From CAZTNW01 sp964614945 (lineage in GTDB: Bacteria; Caldisericota; JANLFM01), in the NCBI GenBank assembly GCA_964614945.1, contig CAZTNW010000002.1, positions 248,001-312,000 on the forward strand: a stretch of DNA of 64,000 nucleotides. Reading direction: 5' to 3'. Shown in pieces: positions 7,854 to 15,402 of the stretch. The position numbers were made by a program, and so were the translations under genes. Position 1 is the stretch's first letter. Every line of letters starts with the position of its first letter. A model generated the notes under the pieces. The model ran no database searches, was not told where the DNA came from, and worked only from the letters and a program-made list of their open reading frames with translations.

Positions 7854-10800
7854 TTGATCAAGAAACTCTTAGTCTCACTCATTGTAGCCGCCATGCTCGT
7901 TACGCTCGTGCCCATGGCTGCCCTGGCGGAAGAGACTACCACGACTACGACCACGACCGAAGAGACTACAACCGCCGAAGCGACCGCACCCACCGTCCCC
8001 TATTCGGATATCTTCGGTACGCCGTTCGAATCCGTCTTCATCAAGCTGCACCTGATGGGCATCTTCACCGGATACCCGGATCAGACCTTCAAACCGGATC
8101 GCCCGGTAACCAGGTCGGAGTTTTTGGCGGTTACAATCCGCGCCCTCAATTTTGAGAAGTACGTCGCTGGTTTCAAGGGCGCAACCAAGTATCCCGACAC
8201 GGCGATTGACCACTGGGCCACGGGCTACATCAACATGGGAACCGCCTTCGGCATCATCAAGGGCTATCCGGATGGCACCTTCAAGCCGGACGCCAATGTC
8301 TCCTATGCCGAGGCCTGCACCATGCTGGTCCGCATGCTGGGCTACACCCAGTACCTGACCCCGGTGACCCCCGGTGGCGGGACTGAAGACTGGTTCGCCA
8401 ACTTCGTGAAGATGGCCGTGGCGATGGGCGACCCTGCCGGATACGGCTTGAACGTACATGCGCCGGATCTGGTACTGCCGGACGGACTCCTCACCGGAGT
8501 GACGGCCTTCAACGCCTCGAGCCCGGCTTCCCGCGGCGACCTTGCTGTCATGGTCTACAACTCCCTCTTCGTCTATCCCTTGACCCAGTGGGAGTGGAGC
8601 ACAGATGGCCCAGTTCCCGGCGGAACCTACTTCCCCTCTAACACCACCCTGATTGGTGCCATGGGCTTCCACGAGATGGAGACCTTCGTCACCGACGCCC
8701 CTCCCTACGACGTCTATGCCGGTGCCTCTCAGCTCGAGCTCTTCGAGGGCTGGACAACGGTCGTCAACAACAAGGAAGTGTTCCTTCCCTGCTTCGAGGA
8801 CCCCCAGGCTTTCGCGGCAGCCAACGGTCTGAAGTACCCTAAGGATTTCAAACCAGTGCATCGCCTCTACGACATCCCGGCTGCCTCTATCTGGGTAGGC
8901 GGCAAGCCCGCTGACCTGACCACGATGATCGGCAAGCCCGTACGCGTGATCTATCAAGGTCCAGTCCCCTATGTTGGGCAGGATCCCTTCAAGAACCCCT
9001 CCAAGCTCTGGTACGTGCGCACCCTTAACCACGTGACGGAAAACTACAAGGTCGCTGCCAATAAAGTGCCTGACACGAAGACTGGTCACTGGTTCCCCGG
9101 CAAGACGGTGGGCGAGATCTATGCCGACCTGAAGTTGAACGTCTATCATCCGACCACAATAGCCAAGTCAGCCTCCAAGCTCCCCATCGATCCCCGCGCC
9201 GTCATCTTCCTCGAGGACACCCTGATCGAGAACCCGAATGTGATGCTGGTCAAGGATGCTGACATCACTGTAATCCGTGGTGTGGCAGAGGCTGAGTTCT
9301 ACAAGGACTACGAGGGCCATCTCTATTCCGCCATCGTCGTCTCGAACCAGGTCTGGTCAATCCTGGCCAAAGTCTGGCCCGGCCATGTAGTCAAGGATGT
9401 GCAGCCGGCTTACGCCGACTCCGCTGTCTACGACAAGTGGGGCCGTGTCGTGGAATTCGGCACCTTGGGCTTCTCCTACACCGATGACAACACCTTCAAC
9501 AAGAGGCTCCCCACTCCATATCCGACCGAGGCGGATTTCTGCCACGCTCTAGTCGAGGACAACGCCAAGTTCGTCCTAGGCGGTGAGGGCTATACCAACT
9601 GGAACTGGTATGCCGCATACAGCACGGGCTTCTCCGCTTTGGATTGGTTCATGACCAAATACTATCCGGTCGGCACAGTCAAGCTGGCCCCCGTCAAGAA
9701 TCTCAATGAGGAATCCACTTTCTCCGTGGTCCGCTTCGAGGGCAATGAGGCTGTGCAGTCCGGCAAACTCGAGGACATCTACCGCGCTAAAGACCAGTGG
9801 GGAAATGACTGGATCACCGCGGTCAAGCTCTCCGGGAAGGTCTATGAAGTGCTCTTCCCCGGTCGGGGCGAGTTCCCCGTGATCGCAGCCTACGTGACCC
9901 CCGGCACTGTTGAGCCGGTCGATGTTATCGGCCAGGTGGGCGCCGTGGAATCTGGCGCCACTTTCTTGAGCACAACTGATGAGGAGCTGGTCTTCAATAA
10001 CCTCTGGGACGAAAGGGAGGATTGGATCGGCCAGCCCGTGGACCTCTGCTTGAATCCTGATGGCAAGGTTCGCTACATGAAGATGGCTTCGGCCGCTTCT
10101 GCCGCTGCCGCAGTCGATTACGGCCTGGTCACCCGCGTGAACATGGTCACCGACTCCTCCGGCTACCACCTCTCCCTCGACGTCATGAAGGGCGACGGCT
10201 CTGTGGTCAACTACCCGCTGACTGAAGTCTCTGCGACCGATTTGATGCTCCGGGTCTACTATCCGCCATACGGTGATAAAGATTACAACCTGGTTCCTTA
10301 CGAGGCCAGCATGGGCAAGGTCATTGTCGCCAAGTTCAGCTGCTACAACGATCACAACCGCGGCGCGAAAGAGATAATAAATGCTGCCGTCAAGGTCACC
10401 GACTACAACTCCATCTACGCTATCTGGCAGAAACTGCAGAACCTGGTACGCGACCTGATCAAGATCACCAAGGACAGCGACGGCAACAACGTCTTCTTCG
10501 AGCTCGCCACCAACCCCGGGCAGTACCAGTCCACGAACACCGAAGGCATGGTCGACGAGGTCGGTCGGGTCTTCGATGGCACCAGCTTCTCCTTGGAAAA
10601 CACGAACCGCGAGCAGTTGGTCTGGAATTTCCCCGCCGCCTTCTGGAAGCCAGAAGCTGTAAGCAGCGATAAGACCGCACAATGGTTGGCCGCCAAGGAT
10701 GTAATCACCGTTCCTTGGGAAAAAGGCACTACGCAGCAGCCTGGCACCGTGATCTACGACGCCACCCTTCCCGCTCCCAACGTTCCCACCCCGGATGGCA

Positions 10801-11855
10801 ACATCCTGATCAAGAAGATGGCCGACCTGCAGCGCGAGCAGTTCGTACAGGTCTTCTTCCAGCCCGCTTTTGAGCCTGCCAACCCCTACATGTGCGACTG
10901 GATGCTGGTTAACGGCCAGTACGTTCCCGTCGTGAAATTCATCGTCATCCGTCCACTGATGGCCGGCCCTCTGGTCAATGTGGCCGATTCGCCCACCGGC
11001 CTGGTTGATCCCCCGGTCAATGAGATCTACAAGCAGTTCAACCAGTCCTTAGACACCGCTCGCTCCACGATGTGGGTCTACCAGACGCTTCCCGCTGCGA
11101 GCCAGGGGTTCCTCTCCGGCACCATCAGCTTCCGCACCAAAGTCTACCCCAACGACACCATCGTCTTCACCCCCAAGAGCCCATTGCTGAGGGGCTCCTT
11201 CCTCGTGAACGTGACCGGTTACGATGCGGCCACGGGCGGCACCCAGACCCTCAATCACTACTGGAACTTCGAGATCAAGGCCCCCGTCCTCACCACTCTG
11301 CTGCTGGAGCCCGCTACCGCTACACTGCAACTGCCCGACCAAACATCCCAGTCCTACACCATCACCGCCAAGGATCAGTACGGCAATGTGATGGAAGGCA
11401 TCACCGGCACCATCGCCACGACCTTCGGCACTCTTTCTAAGGCGACGTTCACCACCAATGCCTCCGGCCAGGACACCTTCTCCGCCTCCTCGAGCGTTGC
11501 CGGCGAAGCCACGATCTCAGTCGCTTCAGGTGGAGTTTTCGACACGGCCAGCTGTTACTGGCTGGCTCCGCCCACCCTGGTAACGATTAAGGGCACTGTT
11601 ACCTACTATGGCAATCCCGCTGCCGGAGGAACGATCACCGTGAAGGATGGGGCGACCACGCTCGCTACCACCCCAGTGGGCGCTGACGGCAAGTACCAGT
11701 GCACCTTCGACCTTTTCGCCGCCAAGAATTTGAATGTCCACCTCTATTACCTGCCGGCAGGGTCTCCTCCTCCGCCTCCCTGGGAAGACGACAAGACCGT
11801 CGCTGCCTCTCCTGGCGGAACTTACACTGTCGACTTCTCCTTGATTCTCTTATAG
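7854..11855 (+). CDS. Large SLH-domain surface protein, candidate S-layer protein
   Basis: A 1333-residue exported protein, plausibly the main S-layer or surface-scaffold subunit. The start is a TTG at 7854 placed 8 nt after AAGAAGGAGG and giving a clean signal peptide (LIKKLLVSLIVAAMLVTLVP). A Thr/Glu-rich linker follows, then SLH repeats: MGIFTGYPDQTFKPDRPVTR (about residues 64-83), FGIIKGYPDGTFKPDANVSY (about 134-153) and a third divergent copy. The long middle has no recognisable domain but many Trp/Tyr/Pro-rich beta segments. The C-terminus has an Ig-like bacterial domain (ITAKDQYGNVMEGITGTI) and a carboxypeptidase-regulatory-like fold (GTVTYYGNPAAGGTITVKDG). Size, position and strong ribosome-binding site suggest high expression; S-layer identity is inference. 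Confidence 0.8.
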   Translation: MIKKLLVSLIVAAMLVTLVPMAALAEETTTTTTTTEETTTAEATAPTVPYSDIFGTPFESVFIKLHLMGIFTGYPDQTFKPDRPVTRSEFLAVTIRALNFEKYVAGFKGATKYPDTAIDHWATGYINMGTAFGIIKGYPDGTFKPDANVSYAEACTMLVRMLGYTQYLTPVTPGGGTEDWFANFVKMAVAMGDPAGYGLNVHAPDLVLPDGLLTGVTAFNASSPASRGDLAVMVYNSLFVYPLTQWEWSTDGPVPGGTYFPSNTTLIGAMGFHEMETFVTDAPPYDVYAGASQLELFEGWTTVVNNKEVFLPCFEDPQAFAAANGLKYPKDFKPVHRLYDIPAASIWVGGKPADLTTMIGKPVRVIYQGPVPYVGQDPFKNPSKLWYVRTLNHVTENYKVAANKVPDTKTGHWFPGKTVGEIYADLKLNVYHPTTIAKSASKLPIDPRAVIFLEDTLIENPNVMLVKDADITVIRGVAEAEFYKDYEGHLYSAIVVSNQVWSILAKVWPGHVVKDVQPAYADSAVYDKWGRVVEFGTLGFSYTDDNTFNKRLPTPYPTEADFCHALVEDNAKFVLGGEGYTNWNWYAAYSTGFSALDWFMTKYYPVGTVKLAPVKNLNEESTFSVVRFEGNEAVQSGKLEDIYRAKDQWGNDWITAVKLSGKVYEVLFPGRGEFPVIAAYVTPGTVEPVDVIGQVGAVESGATFLSTTDEELVFNNLWDEREDWIGQPVDLCLNPDGKVRYMKMASAASAAAAVDYGLVTRVNMVTDSSGYHLSLDVMKGDGSVVNYPLTEVSATDLMLRVYYPPYGDKDYNLVPYEASMGKVIVAKFSCYNDHNRGAKEIINAAVKVTDYNSIYAIWQKLQNLVRDLIKITKDSDGNNVFFELATNPGQYQSTNTEGMVDEVGRVFDGTSFSLENTNREQLVWNFPAAFWKPEAVSSDKTAQWLAAKDVITVPWEKGTTQQPGTVIYDATLPAPNVPTPDGNILIKKMADLQREQFVQVFFQPAFEPANPYMCDWMLVNGQYVPVVKFIVIRPLMAGPLVNVADSPTGLVDPPVNEIYKQFNQSLDTARSTMWVYQTLPAASQGFLSGTISFRTKVYPNDTIVFTPKSPLLRGSFLVNVTGYDAATGGTQTLNHYWNFEIKAPVLTTLLLEPATATLQLPDQTSQSYTITAKDQYGNVMEGITGTIATTFGTLSKATFTTNASGQDTFSASSSVAGEATISVASGGVFDTASCYWLAPPTLVTIKGTVTYYGNPAAGGTITVKDGATTLATTPVGADGKYQCTFDLFAAKNLNVHLYYLPAGSPPPPPWEDDKTVAASPGGTYTVDFSLILL

Positions 11856-11915
11856 GGGAGGTGACAGATGACGCATTTGAAGCAGACAAAAATCTTCAAA
11901 GAAGGAGGTAACAGA

Positions 11916-14900
11916 ATGTTGAAATTCGACCTGGCGAGAAAATATCTCGTAGGTTTACTCACCGTGGCCATGGTCATGAGCCTCTTCGTGCTGCCCATTT
12001 CCGCCGCTCCGGAACCGATCGTGAACGCTACCGGATGGACCGCCACGGTAGAGCCCGCCTCTGGCTACAACCCAGTGGACAGCCCTACCCACACCGTCAC
12101 GATCTACACTAAACTGGACAACACCCTGGGCGACCCGGCGCAAAGCGTTTTTGCAGCGACAGCTGGCGGCACCCCCACTGTAGTAATCACCCCCTCCATT
12201 GCTGCAACCAGGACTAGCACAGGCGTTTACACCGCTGTAATCGTTTATGGCACGCACGTGCCCGCCACGCCTGGCACCTACATCATCTACGGCTTCATTG
12301 ATGCCGACGGCTCGGGCGGAATCTCCGAGGGCGATGTGATCAGCGACGGGGTGACCAAGGAATGGGCTGTTCGTGTGGCTAAGGCAGTCACGGTCGAGCC
12401 CGCAAATGACACCAATGACCTCGGAGCGGGGAACACCCACTCCATCACCATCACCGTCAGGGATCAGTTCGGCGACCTCTTTGACACCACTGCCACCTTT
12501 GATGTGTCAGGTTTCAATAGTCAAACTTCTCTCTCAACCACCCGCAGCAGCACCGGCGTCTACACCGGCTCCTACACTAGCCTCTACCCAAGTGGGCAAA
12601 CTCCTCCCTTTGTGGACCTGATTACCGCCCATGCCGGCGCTGCAACGGGAACCGCTACCAAGACTTGGATCTACACGCCGGTGTACACAAGCGCTGAGAT
12701 CACCCCTCTGAGCGCCTATAACATGGTGGGCGACAAGCACGAGGTCACGGTTTCCTTCCTCGACCAGTACGGCTACCCTATCGCCGTCACCGCCACTGTT
12801 GATTTCACCGTCACCGGGGTGAACCCGACTTCCCAGACCGTTGCCGGTGAAGACGTCAAAGAGCTCTCCTTCTCCTACATCGGCGCAAAGGGTGGCAGCG
12901 ATACAATTACGGCCGCCATCACTGTTAAAAACGGCACGCCCACGACCCTCACCGCCATTAAGCATTGGGCCTGGGAATGGGACGTGACTCCCGAGCATGA
13001 GGTCAACGCTCTCGGGGCGCAACACACATTCTATCTCTGGGGTGCCCCCGGGGATACGGTTCAATTCATACTCACCTCCGCCGGTGCCCTCAGCATGGAC
13101 GACCTTTTTTACCGGACCATTACCGATTCCCCAGGCTATTGGCATCGTGCTTCAGAGCACTGCACTGGTTCTGTGACGCTCGATCAGTACGGTAAGGGCG
13201 AGATCATCGTCATGTCTCAGGCTCCCGGCAAGCTCTTCCTCGATGTGACCTTTAGTCCACTAGTGGGCAAGGGACTTGTGCTGCTGAGCAACGACGGATC
13301 TGATCCTTACGGCCGCACCACGGGCATTACCATCAAGGCCTCCAAGTCCTTCGCCCAGCTGACCGGCTTCGACATCACTCCACCCACCGCTATCAACCCC
13401 ATCACCCAGGTGGCGACCTGGGATGTTCACACTATTACCGCCGTTGCTCTGGGTGAGTTCCCCGTGAAGCCATCACTTGTTGTCCCGCCTGTTGATCCGC
13501 CGGAAGGTGGCAAGTACGTGCTGGAAAGCGGCGTCCTCTGGGTCAAAGACGCCCCGGTCGCCGGTGTGAAAGTTGACTGGGAAGTCCTCTGGGACTACTG
13601 TGCCGATGGCGTAACTGTTGACGTCTTCGCCGACCGCCTCCTGGATTTAACCTACCTTGATGGCGGCGAGACCGACAGTTTCCATCAGGATGGTGACCCT
13701 CTGACCGTCACCCACTGGCTCCATGCCTCCAGCGTGACCGATGGCGCCGGCATGGCCTACCTCACATACCACATGAATTATTGGGGCAAGGGTGAGGCTA
13801 CCACTTGTACTTACCACTTCCAGTGCCTCGTCGACAACATCACAGTGACAGGCGGCTACGGTATTCCCGCTCTCGATGACGAATACGGGAAAATTAGTAA
13901 GACCGCCGAGAAGGATTGGAGGGACTACGGCTTCAAGATTTACAAGTACCACGACAACACCCAGGATCCCAATAACTACATTGGCGGCGCCAAGTTCTTC
14001 CTGCGCAGGCTCGACCTGCCAGGCACCCCCACCTATGTCCCGCCGATGCCCGCAAATCATCCCTGGGTGATCGGCGGATTCACTGAGCCGGTGGAGGATC
14101 CTAACGGTCCCGGAAACGCTGCCTTAGTCGACCCTGCTGATCCGCCTGGAGTGGTGACCACTTTCAGCGACGGACCGGAAAAGGGTGCCGCGATCTGGTA
14201 CCACCTGCCCTATGGCGAGTACGGCCTCTATGAGTATTCCGTTCCCCCACCCTGGGCTCCCCTGTCCGGTTGTCTGGACACATTCACGATCGATGAGAAA
14301 CAACCCGTCTATTGGTGCGCCACCCCCACAAAGATCATCACCCACTATATCGAGAACACGATCTCCCCTGCCCAGGTCTACTTCTACAAGCTGAACGACT
14401 GCTGGTCAGTCCTCCCCGGTGCTGTCTTCCAGGCCACCAACCTGGACAACTATGTGGTCTTCGGTCCATTCACGAGCGACGCGTTCGGCAAGGTCGTCCT
14501 TGAGGATCTGACTTTCGATCCTGTGTGGGGCACCTGGTATAAGGTAGAAGAGATCGAAGCTCCCGCGGGATTCTTCCCCGTGGTACCTTTCTACTTCTGC
14601 CTCGACAAGAACGGGGTCTGGGACGACAAGTTCTACGACGCAATTTACGGCAACGAGGTTTACCCGAAGATCGCCCATCCTGAGAACGGCGCCGTCCAGC
14701 ACTGGGTCAAGGATCCGTCTCAGGGAACCACTCCTGCTTCTGTCACCTTCAACCTCTTGCAGGGCTGGAATATGGTGACGCCTGGTATCATTTCCGACAA
14801 GACTGCGGCCCAGATCTTCGGCCCCAATTTCGTCCACGCCTATCACTGGGATCCTACTTTACCCGGACCCGACGGCTCCCTGGGCGGATGGCTCTTCTGC

Positions 14901-15257
14901 GACAACGCGGCCCTCATTCCCGGTTGGGGATATTGGGTGAGAATGAGCGGCGCAGCCGATGTCACGCTCTCCGGTGCCGTGGTTGCCTCTCCCGTTACCA
15001 AGGCTATCTACAAGGCTTGGGAGCAGATTGGTAACCCGTTTGAGACCGCCCTCTCGGTAGCCAACGTCAAGATCGTTCAGGGAGCAACCGAGAAGAGTCT
15101 GGCCGATGCAAAGACTGCTGGCTGGATCGGCAATGCCTACAGCTGGAACGGCACTTCCTACGATACTCTGGACTACTCCACGGGCACCCTGCCTGTGGGT
15201 AAGGGTCTCTGGCTGAGAGTCCTCGTCGACGGCCTGAGCATCAAGTACACGAAGTAA
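11916..15257 (+). CDS. Secreted adhesin-like protein with prealbumin-fold domains and shared C-terminal module
   Basis: A 1113-residue exported protein. Start: ATG at 11916 after GAAGGAGGT, giving a signal peptide that ends near LPISAAPEP. The N-terminal half has repeated beta-sandwich segments with the recurring phrase STGVYTG and an Ig-like DQFGDLFDTTATF / DQYGYPIAVTATV pair. Between about 660 and 925 lie two prealbumin-like (SpaA/Cna-B type) domains, recognisable by GAKFFLRRLD and by KVEEIEAPAGF. Residues about 940-1113 form the GWN...YW module found at the C-termini of both neighbouring proteases. There is no SLH domain and no LPXTG sorting signal, so the C-terminal module may be the anchor. 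It probably forms an operon with the SLH gene 60 nt upstream; a strong terminator follows. Confidence 0.8.
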   Translation: MLKFDLARKYLVGLLTVAMVMSLFVLPISAAPEPIVNATGWTATVEPASGYNPVDSPTHTVTIYTKLDNTLGDPAQSVFAATAGGTPTVVITPSIAATRTSTGVYTAVIVYGTHVPATPGTYIIYGFIDADGSGGISEGDVISDGVTKEWAVRVAKAVTVEPANDTNDLGAGNTHSITITVRDQFGDLFDTTATFDVSGFNSQTSLSTTRSSTGVYTGSYTSLYPSGQTPPFVDLITAHAGAATGTATKTWIYTPVYTSAEITPLSAYNMVGDKHEVTVSFLDQYGYPIAVTATVDFTVTGVNPTSQTVAGEDVKELSFSYIGAKGGSDTITAAITVKNGTPTTLTAIKHWAWEWDVTPEHEVNALGAQHTFYLWGAPGDTVQFILTSAGALSMDDLFYRTITDSPGYWHRASEHCTGSVTLDQYGKGEIIVMSQAPGKLFLDVTFSPLVGKGLVLLSNDGSDPYGRTTGITIKASKSFAQLTGFDITPPTAINPITQVATWDVHTITAVALGEFPVKPSLVVPPVDPPEGGKYVLESGVLWVKDAPVAGVKVDWEVLWDYCADGVTVDVFADRLLDLTYLDGGETDSFHQDGDPLTVTHWLHASSVTDGAGMAYLTYHMNYWGKGEATTCTYHFQCLVDNITVTGGYGIPALDDEYGKISKTAEKDWRDYGFKIYKYHDNTQDPNNYIGGAKFFLRRLDLPGTPTYVPPMPANHPWVIGGFTEPVEDPNGPGNAALVDPADPPGVVTTFSDGPEKGAAIWYHLPYGEYGLYEYSVPPPWAPLSGCLDTFTIDEKQPVYWCATPTKIITHYIENTISPAQVYFYKLNDCWSVLPGAVFQATNLDNYVVFGPFTSDAFGKVVLEDLTFDPVWGTWYKVEEIEAPAGFFPVVPFYFCLDKNGVWDDKFYDAIYGNEVYPKIAHPENGAVQHWVKDPSQGTTPASVTFNLLQGWNMVTPGIISDKTAAQIFGPNFVHAYHWDPTLPGPDGSLGGWLFCDNAALIPGWGYWVRMSGAADVTLSGAVVASPVTKAIYKAWEQIGNPFETALSVANVKIVQGATEKSLADAKTAGWIGNAYSWNGTSYDTLDYSTGTLPVGKGLWLRVLVDGLSIKYTK

Positions 15258-15289
15258 AAAAGCGGCAGGGATGCCCCCTGCCTCGTTAA

Positions 15290-15331
15290 AGAGAGGCGCC
15301 CCTTTGGTTTGGGGGCGCCTCTCTGTTTTTT
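15290..15331 (+). terminator. Rho-independent terminator after the surface-protein operon
   Basis: AGAGAGGCGCCCC and GGGGCGCCTCTCT form a perfect 13-bp stem with a 9-nt loop, followed by GTTTTTTAT. A smaller hairpin (GCAGGG..CCCTGC) precedes it. It separates this operon from the convergent papain-like protease gene. Confidence 0.92.
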
Positions 15332-15402
15332 ATAGACCTATATTGGAGAGTGAAGGTTTTCGAGGAGGATTAGTTAGCTAGTTAGCGCGGGGCTTTCTCT
15401 AT

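Noticed and set aside
7875..9149. 424-codon open frame on the minus strand opposite the large SLH protein
   Set aside because: Antisense to a gene with signal peptide, SLH repeats and strong ribosome-binding site; no start signal or recognisable protein features of its own. The same holds for 9576-10682 and 30867-31946.
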